Source: JAJZAM01 sp027391075 (GTDB lineage Bacteria > Actinomycetota > Acidimicrobiia > Acidimicrobiales > Palsa-688). From it: 64,000 bases of DNA. A program made the position numbers and the translations under genes. The number at the start of each line of letters is the position of its first letter. The stretch's first letter is position 1. The notes beneath the pieces were generated by a model. It saw nothing but the letters and a program-made list of their open reading frames with translations. It had not been told where the DNA came from and searched no databases. The DNA lies in the NCBI GenBank assembly GCA_027391075.1, contig DAHYHI010000091.1:1-64000 (forward strand), given 5' to 3'. This document shows, piece by piece, positions 14,984 to 22,880 of this stretch.

Positions 14984-15270
14984 GGCCGGTCTCCAAGGGT
15001 CTGTCTAGGTGGTCACGACTGGTGCTCGGGTCTTTGCGGACCCGACGGCCATCGTAGTTGTCGCAACCAGCTACTAATAACTGACCTTAGAGGCCGGCAT
15101 CGTGATACCATCCCCCGGTTTCGCAGTTTCCGCCGCCACCTCCCCCACGCTGCGCTCCCTCCTGTGCCTCGACCCTGGCCGCACTCCTCGCCCGGGTTCG
15201 AGGCTGGTAGCGTGTCGGGTCGCCCGTGGAGCGCTACGCGTGCGGCGGGCGGCGACCTCCTGTGACCCCG

Positions 15271-16533
15271 ATGCCGGCGAACCCACCATACGAGCCCGCC
15301 GACCAGCGCCGACCGACGTCTTGGTGGCGCGGGGCGGTCTGTCGGGCGGAGAGGCTCGTGGCTACCCCAGGCCGGGTAGCAGGAGCGGTCCTGGTGCTCT
15401 ACGGGCTGTGGACGTTGGCGGCTCTAGTGGTGCACCACTCCCCGTACTTCTTCGTCGGACCGGGACGCCACTACGTGCAAGCGGCGTCGAGGAAGGGCGT
15501 CGCACTGCCGGCGCTGCCAGCCCGCTACGGGGGGACCGCCAAGAACCTAAGCGCCAACGGCTCCGACGGACAGTTCACCTTCTACCTGGCGGTGCACCCC
15601 GAGTCGGCCAAGCGTGTCGTCGACGTGCCCTGGTACCGCTACCAGAGGATCCTGGAACCGCTCGTCGTGAGGGTCATCTCCTTGGGTAAAGCGACTCTGA
15701 TGGCCTGGACGATGACAGCGGTGTCCCTCGCGTCGGTCGCGGGCGGCACCTGGGCGTTGGCCCTGTGGCTGAAGTCCCGGGGCCGGGCCCCGCTGTGGGC
15801 CCTCGCGTACGGGCTGTGGCCGGGCCTGGTCGGCACCGTCAGCCACGACCTGACCGACGGGTTCGCCTACGCGCTGGTAGCTGTGTCCCTGTGGGCTGTG
15901 GACTCTCCGAGCCGGGTAAGGCGGATCCTGGGCGCTGTGGCGATGTGCGCGGCCGTGTTCGCCAGGCAGGAGACCGCGCTGTTCGCGGTGACGTTCGCGA
16001 TCGGCTTGTGGCTGGGGGTGCTCGGCGGCGACGGGCACGGCGAGATCCGCCAACGCCAGCGTAACTGGAGTGCCGTGTGGTTCGCTTCGGCGTCGGTGGT
16101 CCCCTACCTCGTCTACCTCGTCCTCCTGGCCGCGTGGCTGGGCAGGGTGCCAAGCCCGATCTCCTCCCCCCAGCCGATACCGCTGCCCGAGAAGACCGCC
16201 GATCTGGCGATGGTGATAATCCCCGCCGTAGCGGTACTGGTGGCGTTGCGCCCGGCGAGCCTGGCGAAGTGGCGGTCGGCTGACGTGTGGGGTTGGGCAA
16301 CCTACGCGCTCAACGTGGCGGCTCTCAGCGGCTTCATGGTCGTCGGCCGGGTCGGCGTGTACTACTCGTGGGCGTTCTCCACCGTCTACCGCTACTACAT
16401 TCCCGCCGCTCTGGCTGCTCTTGTCTGCTACGGCTGCTCCCAGGCGCGCTCCCGCCGTCAGGGAGCGTCGATAGCGGTGTGTTGGGGACTTTCCACGCTC
16501 GCCCTCCCCGTCCTCATGGCCACAGGACTGTAA
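15271..16533 (+). CDS. Multi-pass membrane protein, possible GT-C-like
   Basis: About 420 residues with around nine hydrophobic helices. After a basic start and a first helix (GRVAGAVLVLYGLWTLAALV), a loop contains NGSDGQFTFYLAVHPESAKR then VVDVPWYRYQRILEPLVVRV. DGQF.F..A..P followed by YRYQRIL.P recurs in actinobacterial proteins described as integral membrane or putative mannosyltransferase-like, where the acidic loop would be outside the membrane. I use ATG 15271; GTG 15226 or 15262 are also in frame. The next gene, a GT2, begins 30 bp downstream, so a shared role in lipid-linked sugar transfer is plausible but unproven. Confidence 0.6.
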   Translation: MPANPPYEPADQRRPTSWWRGAVCRAERLVATPGRVAGAVLVLYGLWTLAALVVHHSPYFFVGPGRHYVQAASRKGVALPALPARYGGTAKNLSANGSDGQFTFYLAVHPESAKRVVDVPWYRYQRILEPLVVRVISLGKATLMAWTMTAVSLASVAGGTWALALWLKSRGRAPLWALAYGLWPGLVGTVSHDLTDGFAYALVAVSLWAVDSPSRVRRILGAVAMCAAVFARQETALFAVTFAIGLWLGVLGGDGHGEIRQRQRNWSAVWFASASVVPYLVYLVLLAAWLGRVPSPISSPQPIPLPEKTADLAMVIIPAVAVLVALRPASLAKWRSADVWGWATYALNVAALSGFMVVGRVGVYYSWAFSTVYRYYIPAALAALVCYGCSQARSRRQGASIAVCWGLSTLALPVLMATGL

Positions 16534-16551
16534 GCCCGCCGGGCGAGGCGG

Positions 16552-16557
16552 TAGCGT
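16552..16557 (+). promoter_or_regulatory. -10 box 6 nt before the GT2 start (leaderless)
   Basis: TAGCGT matches TANNNT and ends 6 nt before the GTG at 16564. No ribosome site is visible. The spacing is identical to that at the abrB-like gene and hipB. Confidence 0.35.
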
Positions 16558-16563
16558 CGTGGC

Positions 16564-17271
16564 GTGACCGGTGGGATCCCTAACAGTGACGTGTGGGTGA
16601 TCGTCCGCTGCTTTAACGAGGCAGAAGTCGTTGGCTCGGTTGTGCGCGAGTTGAAGGCATCCTTTCCCAATATTGTGGGCGTCGACGACGGTAGTAGTGA
16701 CGGCTCGGGGGAGCTGATGCGCCAGGCGGGGGCGAGAGTGGTCAGCCATTCGGTCAATCTGGGTGCCGGGGCGGCGTTGCAGACAGGAATCGAGTACGCA
16801 CTACTCGATCCTGGTGCGCTGTATCTGGTGTGTTTCGACGCGGACGGCCAGCATCGCGTAGAAGACGCTGAGGCGATGGTCGACCGGGCGCGAGACCAGA
16901 GACTTGACCTGCTAGTCGGATCCCGCTTCTTGGGTACGGCCCCCACCGGGATGCCGTTGTCACGCAAGGTGGTGCTTCGCGCCGGGAGGCTCTTCGAGCG
17001 GGTGACGACCGGGGTGGCGCTGACGGACGCTCACAACGGCCTGCGTGTCCTCGGTCGCCGGTTCGCCTCTAGCCTGTCGCTGTCCTCGTCGGACATGGCG
17101 TACGCCACCGAACTGTTGGAGGCCGTGGCGCGCCTCGGGGTCCGCTACGGGGAGCACCCGGTCGAGATCCGCTACAGCGCGTACACGCTTGGCAAGGGGG
17201 AGCGGTCGATAAACTCGGTTAACATCGCCTTCGACGTGCTGGTGAAGGCCTTGCTTGGAAGGGGTAGGTAG
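16564..17271 (+). CDS. Family 2 glycosyltransferase
   Basis: A 235-residue cytosolic GT-A enzyme. It has VWVIVRCFNEAEVVGSVVRE, VGVDDGSSDGSGELMRQAGA (nucleotide-binding DD), LVCFDADGQHRVEDAEAMVD (the DxD metal site) and LLVGSRFLG. This is the dolichol-phosphate-mannose-synthase-like group, which moves sugars onto polyprenyl phosphate. There are no C-terminal membrane helices. It overlaps by 1 bp the DUF2304 gene behind it, and DUF2304 proteins commonly accompany exactly this kind of GT2, probably supplying the membrane anchor. The sugar and acceptor are unknown. Confidence 0.85.
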   Translation: MTGGIPNSDVWVIVRCFNEAEVVGSVVRELKASFPNIVGVDDGSSDGSGELMRQAGARVVSHSVNLGAGAALQTGIEYALLDPGALYLVCFDADGQHRVEDAEAMVDRARDQRLDLLVGSRFLGTAPTGMPLSRKVVLRAGRLFERVTTGVALTDAHNGLRVLGRRFASSLSLSSSDMAYATELLEAVARLGVRYGEHPVEIRYSAYTLGKGERSINSVNIAFDVLVKALLGRGR

Positions 17272-17642
17272 TGACGCCTATCAAGGGGCTGCTCATAGCG
17301 GCAATCCTGGCGGTGCTGATCTGGGCGTTCCGTCACCGCTCGCGGGTGGGTATGCGCGCCGGTATCAAGTTGACGGCGGTCGCGTTGGCGGGCGTCGGCG
17401 TGGCTGCGGTGGCCGATCCGGGCATCACCCAGGATCTCGCGAACCTGGTGGGGGTAGCAAGGGGAACTGACCTGACGCTGTATGTGCTGGTCGTGGTGTT
17501 CGCGTTCACGCAGGCCGGTACGTACTTTCGCTTCCGGGAGTTGGAGGTGCGTTTCGCCAAGGCGGTTAGAGCTCATGCGATAGCCCAAGCCGTCGAGCGG
17601 GACGGGCCGCCGGGGGTACCGCCAAGTTCTGGGCACTTTTGA
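17271..17642 (+). CDS. DUF2304-family membrane protein
   Basis: A 123-residue protein starting at GTG 17271, the last base of the preceding stop. It has two to three membrane helices (IKGLLIAAILAVLIWAFRHR, LTAVALAGVGVAAVADPG, LTLYVLVVVFAFTQAGTYFR), followed by FRELEVRFAKAVRAHAIAQA. The layout is typical of DUF2304: short helices, then an amphipathic cytosolic helix. The function is unknown, but it is almost always next to a GT2 and likely forms a complex with it. Confidence 0.75.
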   Translation: MTPIKGLLIAAILAVLIWAFRHRSRVGMRAGIKLTAVALAGVGVAAVADPGITQDLANLVGVARGTDLTLYVLVVVFAFTQAGTYFRFRELEVRFAKAVRAHAIAQAVERDGPPGVPPSSGHF

Positions 17643-17738
17643 TTAGACCAGTCGAAAAGCCAGCCAACCGGCGCCCGCCTGCTGAGCGGATTATTGTGAC
17701 TGAGAGGCGCGTCGGACGATTTCAGGAGGCAGGGAAAT

Positions 17739-18458
17739 ATGAGCTGGACCAAGATCTTCAGCCGGGCCAACAGCTACGCGCAAGCCAAGGCGGAAGCCAG
17801 CTTCGACGCTCACGCCGACCCTAAAGTGCAGGTAGAGCAGGCCATCGAGGGCATGCAGGAGCATCACCGGGACCTCGAAGCGGCCGCCACGCAGGTCATC
17901 GCCCAAGAGAAGATGGCCAAGATGCGCCTGTCGGACCTTTCCGACGAGGAGGCCCGCTGCACCAAGTCGGCGCTCGCCGCCAAGCAACAGGGCAACATCG
18001 ACGCAGCCCGGACGTTCGCGACGCGTATCGCCAGCCTCAGAGAGCAGATCCAAGGCCTTACAGCTCAGATACCCCAGCTCGAAGAGGCAGCGAACGACGC
18101 CCGCGAGGCGGTCCAGGAGTCCGCCGACCAACTCCAGCAGAAGCTGAACGAGAAGAGCGTCATCCTTGCGCAGGTAGACCAGGCGAACATGCAAAAGCAG
18201 ATGGCAGCCAGCCTCAAACAGGTGAGCGACCTGACACGAACGTCGGACGTGCCGTCCTTCGACGAGATCAAGCAGAAAGTCGCCGGCCAGTTCGCTCAAG
18301 CCCAGGCAGCTACCGAACTGTCCGCTAGCAGCCCCGAGGTCGCCGAGATGCACGCCCACCACGCGGAGATGACCTCCGAAGCCGACGCGATCCTCGCCGA
18401 GCTTGACGCGGGTAACCTGCAGCCCGCGGCTTTAAGCGCCCCACCGGCCGCCGGCTGA
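17739..18458 (+). CDS. pspA: PspA/IM30-family membrane-stress protein
   Basis: A 239-residue, almost fully helical protein with a good ribosome site (AGGAGGCAGGG). It opens with SWTKIFSRANSYAQAKAEAS, the amphipathic membrane-binding helix of the family, and continues as long coiled coils (QVEQAIEGMQEHHRDLEAAA, LREQIQGLTAQIPQLEEAAN). PspA/IM30/Vipp1 proteins assemble into ESCRT-III-like rods that mend or stabilise the inner membrane. The usual opening Phe-x-Arg pattern is conserved as IFSRANSY. The Ala/Pro tail is an actinobacterial-style extension. It appears to be a single gene. Confidence 0.8.
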   Translation: MSWTKIFSRANSYAQAKAEASFDAHADPKVQVEQAIEGMQEHHRDLEAAATQVIAQEKMAKMRLSDLSDEEARCTKSALAAKQQGNIDAARTFATRIASLREQIQGLTAQIPQLEEAANDAREAVQESADQLQQKLNEKSVILAQVDQANMQKQMAASLKQVSDLTRTSDVPSFDEIKQKVAGQFAQAQAATELSASSPEVAEMHAHHAEMTSEADAILAELDAGNLQPAALSAPPAAG

Positions 18459-18479
18459 GGCGGGCAGCCGGCCCCACTG

Positions 18480-18515
18480 GATGAGGCAGATAGCCGGCCC
18501 TGCTGCGGGGTTTTT
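18480..18515. terminator. Possible terminator between convergent genes
   Basis: GCCGGC occurs twice (18467-18498 area), and a short CCC-TGCTGC-GGG stem ends in TTTTT near 18510. It lies between the pspA stop and the minus-strand gene that ends at 18514. The stem is weak. Confidence 0.25.
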
Positions 18516-19047
18516 ATTCTGCCCTCCTCCACGAGGTTGGGATCACCACGGCCACGCCCTCTTGGTCAGCGAGGGCGGCAGCGCTGTCGTCGATGGACGC
18601 TCCGGCGGCGACCGCCACCGAAGGCGTGCCGTCCAGGCGGACTGCTATCTCAGCGCGCCGCGCTGCCCGGCGGATGTCGTCGGAGTGCAGACGGCTTGCT
18701 ACCTCGCAGACCAGGTACACGGCCGGTCCGTTGCTGCCTTGCTTGGCGACCAAGACAGCATCAGCTTCAAGGAGATCCTCGATCTCGTCGACCTCAAGAG
18801 CTCCCGTTCCCATCGCCTCTTGAGCTGCCTCAAGTAGCGCGGATTGTCTCAGAGGACTGGCAGCAAAAAACCCGTGACGCATCATGTAGCCAGCCGCGTG
18901 CCTCAACCACCTCGACTCCAAGACCCCGTCCTTGAGGATCTGAAGGTCTTCTTTAAGTATGCGAATCGTGTTCGCGTAGTCGTCGCTCTCAGGGTCGGAT
19001 GCAACATCACCTTCGATGATCCCGAGGACTTCCTCGCGAGACGCCAT
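18514..19047 (-). CDS. Uncharacterised protein, possible PD-(D/E)xK-like fold
   Basis: A 177-residue soluble protein. The N-terminal half is helical (ILKEDLQILKDGVLESRWLR, HAAGYMMRHGFFAASPLRQS). The C-terminal half has EADAVLVAKQGSNGPAVYLV then CEVASRLHSDDIRRAARRAE. The alternation of an Asp strand (EADAVLV) with an E-containing strand (VYLVCEVA) resembles the DUF3782-like restriction-fold proteins of cyanobacteria and actinobacteria, but the expected ExK is not clear. I do not assign a function. It is divergent from the SNF2 helicase gene, separated by 60 bp. Confidence 0.5.
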   Translation of the reverse strand: MASREEVLGIIEGDVASDPESDDYANTIRILKEDLQILKDGVLESRWLRHAAGYMMRHGFFAASPLRQSALLEAAQEAMGTGALEVDEIEDLLEADAVLVAKQGSNGPAVYLVCEVASRLHSDDIRRAARRAEIAVRLDGTPSVAVAAGASIDDSAAALADQEGVAVVIPTSWRRAE

Positions 19048-19107
19048 GTAACAGTACTACATCAAATCTACGGCTGTGCGCCTAATATGGTGGGCGGTTA
19101 GGCGTCT

Positions 19108-21837
19108 GTGTCATCATTTCCCTCTGACCGTGATGCTCAAATCGCCGTGTTGACACGACAAGCCGGCTCCGTAGAGCTCGCCGCTGGCGACCGTTTCGGC
19201 GAGGTCGCGGAACTGCTCGTCGACGCAGGCCGTGTCGTGCCCGGCCTGACCTTCGACGACCAAACCGGGCTGGGCCGCTCCTGGTGGTGGCCTCTCCCGG
19301 CGGCTTCGCAGAGGCCTCTTGTCGCTTCTCTCGTCGACGACGCTTCCATCCAAGGCCAACGCGATGCGGCCACACGGCTCGGCGAAGCGGTCGACCGGAT
19401 CGTCCGGGGTCGCCTGGCCGCAGCCCGAGCGCCGCTCGGCGTCCGCCGCTCGGGGAGGCTGACGGTCAGCCAAGCGTGGTGTCTTTCCCTGGTGTCCGCC
19501 GACCCTTGGATGAGCGGCTCGCTTGAACCTGCCAAGGTTGCCGCGCTAGCTGAAGCGGTCGCCGCCTGGGTGCGCTCCGGTGCGGTCATCCCCGGCCGGG
19601 TCAGGCTGTGCCTGCGCATCGTCGAGCTGGCGGCGGCCAACTCCGGGGGGAGGCCGTCGGGGCGTGCGAAGGCGCAGCCCCTGTGGCAGGTGGAGCTGCT
19701 CGCCCAAGACCAAGACGAGCCGAGCCTGATCGCCCCCCTGGCGGACCTGTGGGCTGGCGAGTCGCCCTTCGCTCCGAGCGCTATCGCCGACGTGCTCGGC
19801 GGTCTAGCCCGGATGGCACGCCTCGCCCCCGAGCTCGCCGGCGCGCTCGAAGAGGCCAAACCTGACAGCGTGCACGTCGACTCGGCGGGCCTCGTAGCTC
19901 TGCTGGCGGAGCGGGCGAAACTGTTAGAGGACGCCGGCATAGCCGTCCTCGCTCCAGGTTGGTGGAGCCGGCCGGCGCGTCTCGGGCTGCGAGCGAAACT
20001 CAAACGGGCGCGAAGCCACGACAGCGCCGGGGCCGGCTCGGGGCTCGTCGGCATGGACAGCATCGTCGACTTCGAATGGCAGGCCGCTCTCGGCGAGCGC
20101 CGCCTCACCAAGGCCGACCTCGCCGCGCTGCAACGCGGGGCTAAAGCCAAACAGGCGCTTGTCCGCCTGCGCGGGCAGTGGGTGCGAATAGACGTCGACA
20201 GCATCGGCCAGCTCCTCGCGAAGGTCGGCGAGGAAAGCTCCGCCCAAGCCCGGGACCTGCTCAAAGCCGGGCTCGGATTGGGAGACCTCGACCTTGCGCC
20301 CGGGCTGGAAGTCCTAGACGTCGACGCGACCGCCGTCAGGTGGATGCGGACCCTCCTCGACGGCGCCCTGCACGCGACCGTCGAAGCCGTGGCGACCCCG
20401 CCGGGTTTCGAAGGTCAGCTACGCCCCTACCAAGAAAGAGGGGTCGGATGGGTGGCGTTCCTCGGCCGGCTCGGCCTGGGCGCCTGCCTAGCCGACGACA
20501 TGGGCCTCGGCAAGACCGCCCAGCTGATCGCTGCGATGATCGCAGACCCCGCGAACGGGCCCACCCTGGTCGTCTGCCCGGTGTCGGTGCTCGGGAACTG
20601 GGAGCGCGAGCTGGCACGGTTCGCCCCGTCTCTTCGGGTGCTGGTGCACCACGGTGCTAACCGCAATGTCGGGGACGCAACCCTTGCGGAGCGGGCTGAC
20701 CACGTCGACGCGGTGATCAGCACCTACTCGCTTTTGGCCCGCGACCGGGAAGCCCTCGAAGGCGTCGAGTGGGCCAGGGTGGTCTTCGACGAGGCCCAGC
20801 AGCTCAAGAACCCGTCCGCGGCGCAGACGAGGGCTGCGGCGGCGTTGAACGCCGCCAGGAGGGTAGCGCTGACGGGGACCCCAGTGGAGAACAGGCTGAG
20901 CGAGCTGTGGTCGATCATGCACCTGCTAAACCCGGGTCTGCTCGGGCCCGCCCGGGTCTTCAAGGAGCGCTTCGCGGTGCCGATCGAACGCGAAGGAGAC
21001 CTCGAAGCGACCGCCCTTTTGCGCCGGGTGACCGGGCCGTTCGTGCTTCGCAGGCTCAAGACCGACAGGTCGATCATCGCGGACCTTCCCGACAAGATCG
21101 AAACGGTGGACCGATGCCCGCTCACCAAAGAACAGGCGACCCTCTACCAGGCTGTCGTCGACGACATGCTCGCTCAGGCGGACGCTTCAGACGGCATACA
21201 ACGGCGCGGGGTCGTCCTGGCCGGGCTCTCCAAGCTCAAACAGGTCTGCAACCACCCTGCGCATTTCCTCTCCGACGGCTCGGCGCTCGCCGGGCGTTCA
21301 GGGAAGCTGTCGCGCGCCGAGGAGCTTCTCGACGAGATCCTCGACGCAGGGGACAAAGTGCTGTGCTTCACGCAGTTCTCCGAGTGGGGCGGGCTTCTCG
21401 CCCCCTACTTGCAGAGACGCTTCGGGGTGGAAACCCTGTGGTTGCACGGCCGTGTGCGACGCCCGGCTAGAGACGACATGGTTCGGCGTTTCAGTGCCGC
21501 CGACGGGCCTCCTCTGTTCCTTATATCGCTCAAGGCGGGCGGTACGGGGCTGAACCTAACCGCCGCGTCGCACGTCATACACCTAGACAGGTGGTGGAAC
21601 CCGGCGGTGGAGGACCAGGCTACCGACCGGGCTTTTCGCATAGGCCAGCGCCGCAACGTGCAAGTCCACAAGCTGGTCAGCTCCGGCACCGTCGAGGAGC
21701 GCATCGACGAGATGATCACAGCGAAACGCGACCTCGCAGCGCGGGCGGTTGGCAGCGGGGAGGAGTGGCTCACCGGGCTTTCGGGGTCGCAACTGAGGGA
21801 CCTGGTGTCTCTTAGCGCGCAGGCGGTAGCCGGCTGA
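19108..21837 (+). CDS. SNF2-family helicase/translocase
   Basis: A 909-residue protein. The first 430 residues are a bacterial SNF2-associated region. The motor begins at LRPYQERGVGWVAFLGRLGL and ACLADDMGLGKTAQLIAAMI (Walker A, about 465-470). Then come ARVVFDEAQQLKNPSAAQTR (DEAQ box, about 561), VALTGTPVENRLSELWSIMH, KVLCFTQFSEWGGLLAPYLQ and VIHLDRWWNPAVEDQATDRA with FRIGQRRNVQVHKLVSSGT (motif VI, about 841). Such proteins pump along duplex DNA and remodel bound protein. It overlaps a SWIM protein by 1 bp, a pairing seen in many bacteria, and heads the DNA-repair cluster. GTG 19108 is used; an internal start cannot be ruled out. Confidence 0.9.
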   Translation: MSSFPSDRDAQIAVLTRQAGSVELAAGDRFGEVAELLVDAGRVVPGLTFDDQTGLGRSWWWPLPAASQRPLVASLVDDASIQGQRDAATRLGEAVDRIVRGRLAAARAPLGVRRSGRLTVSQAWCLSLVSADPWMSGSLEPAKVAALAEAVAAWVRSGAVIPGRVRLCLRIVELAAANSGGRPSGRAKAQPLWQVELLAQDQDEPSLIAPLADLWAGESPFAPSAIADVLGGLARMARLAPELAGALEEAKPDSVHVDSAGLVALLAERAKLLEDAGIAVLAPGWWSRPARLGLRAKLKRARSHDSAGAGSGLVGMDSIVDFEWQAALGERRLTKADLAALQRGAKAKQALVRLRGQWVRIDVDSIGQLLAKVGEESSAQARDLLKAGLGLGDLDLAPGLEVLDVDATAVRWMRTLLDGALHATVEAVATPPGFEGQLRPYQERGVGWVAFLGRLGLGACLADDMGLGKTAQLIAAMIADPANGPTLVVCPVSVLGNWERELARFAPSLRVLVHHGANRNVGDATLAERADHVDAVISTYSLLARDREALEGVEWARVVFDEAQQLKNPSAAQTRAAAALNAARRVALTGTPVENRLSELWSIMHLLNPGLLGPARVFKERFAVPIEREGDLEATALLRRVTGPFVLRRLKTDRSIIADLPDKIETVDRCPLTKEQATLYQAVVDDMLAQADASDGIQRRGVVLAGLSKLKQVCNHPAHFLSDGSALAGRSGKLSRAEELLDEILDAGDKVLCFTQFSEWGGLLAPYLQRRFGVETLWLHGRVRRPARDDMVRRFSAADGPPLFLISLKAGGTGLNLTAASHVIHLDRWWNPAVEDQATDRAFRIGQRRNVQVHKLVSSGTVEERIDEMITAKRDLAARAVGSGEEWLTGLSGSQLRDLVSLSAQAVAG

Positions 21838-22697
21838 TGGCCCGCAGAGCCTGGGACGACGCGTGGCGGCGCTACCCGGCGTCGGTGCCCCTGCCGGCAA
21901 AGGGTGGCATCGCGACGTCCAAGCAGCGGGGCCAGATGGCTGCTACTTGGTGGTCCCGTCGTTTCGTGGCGGTCTTAGAGTCCTACGGGCTCGGCGCCAG
22001 GATGCAGCGTGGCCGGCGTTACGCCCGAAGCGGCCAGGTGCTCGCCCTCCAGGTCGGCTCCGCCTCGATAGCAGCCCAAGTACAGGGATCCAGGGCCACC
22101 CCCTACCTGGTGACAGTCACCGTGAGCGCGCCGAGCGACGGGCAGTGGGTTCGCATCATCGAAGCGATGAAAGCCAAGGTGGGTTTCGCCGCCCGCCTGG
22201 TCGACGGGGAGCTCCCAACCGACTTGGAGGACGTGTTCGCGTCGTGCGGGGTCTCCCTGTTCCCGGCGAAGTGGGAGGACCTCAAAGCCACGTGCAGCTG
22301 CCCGGACTGGGAGAACCCCTGCAAGCACATCGCAGCGGTGCTCTACGTGTTCGCCGACCGCCTCGACGAAGACCCGTGGCTGGTGCTGGAACTGCGGGGA
22401 CGCCCCCGCGACACGCTCCTAGAAACGCTCGCTGCTGGACGGTCCGGGCTGGCGGCGGGAGGGCCGGGCACCTCCGGCGGTGAACTTGAGGTGGCACCTT
22501 GGTGGCCGTTCGCCCCCGGGCAGCGCCCCCCGGTGACAGCGGAGCCGGCGTCGCAGATCACCTTGGCGGCCGGCCCGCCCGAAGGCCGGCCCGACGCTGT
22601 CCTCGACGGCTTGGACGCACTAGACGTGACAGTCGGCAAGGCGGCTTTCGTCGAGATCATCCGACCGCTCTACGACCACATCGCAGCGCCGGACTGA
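21837..22697 (+). CDS. SWIM zinc-finger protein
   Basis: A 286-residue protein starting on the last base of the SNF2 stop. The SWIM motif CxCx(n)CxH is LKATCSCPDWENPCKHIAAV (about residues 148-167), followed by LYVFADRLDEDPWLVLELRG. The N-terminus (WDDAWRRYPASVPLPAKGGI, GQMAATWWSRRFVAVLESYG) is the usual opening of the SNF2-partner group. SWIM fingers bind DNA or protein, and here the protein is thought to assist the SNF2 motor. Cys, Cys, Cys and His are all present. A gap of about 180 bp separates it from recC. Confidence 0.85.
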   Translation: MARRAWDDAWRRYPASVPLPAKGGIATSKQRGQMAATWWSRRFVAVLESYGLGARMQRGRRYARSGQVLALQVGSASIAAQVQGSRATPYLVTVTVSAPSDGQWVRIIEAMKAKVGFAARLVDGELPTDLEDVFASCGVSLFPAKWEDLKATCSCPDWENPCKHIAAVLYVFADRLDEDPWLVLELRGRPRDTLLETLAAGRSGLAAGGPGTSGGELEVAPWWPFAPGQRPPVTAEPASQITLAAGPPEGRPDAVLDGLDALDVTVGKAAFVEIIRPLYDHIAAPD

Positions 22698-22867
22698 AAA
22701 ACCGGATGCTCGGCCGGTCGGGCTGGTAGGAACTTGGATTCCCATGTCTGCGGGCCCGCCAAGAGGTGGCTTCTCCCCCGAGACCTCTAGGATGTCGAGC
22801 TTCCCGAGGCTCCCAACGGGCCAGGGCTGCCGGTCGGGGCTGTGGGGCCAGAGTCACACCCTCCGGG

Positions 22868-22873
22868 TAAGTT
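22868..22873 (+). promoter_or_regulatory. -10 box 7 nt before recC
   Basis: TAAGTT fits TANNNT and lies 7 nt before GTG 22881, supporting that start and a leaderless recCBD transcript. No good -35 is visible. Confidence 0.3.
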
Positions 22874-22880
22874 GTCGGGC

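Noticed and set aside
15547..16749. Long minus-strand frame (400 codons) opposite the membrane protein and GT2
   Set aside because: It crosses two real genes in antisense and has no recognisable domain.
22697..22880. Hairpin ACCGG...CCGGT after the SWIM gene as a terminator
   Set aside because: The stem is only 5 bp with no T-tract, so it gives no support for splitting the cluster.
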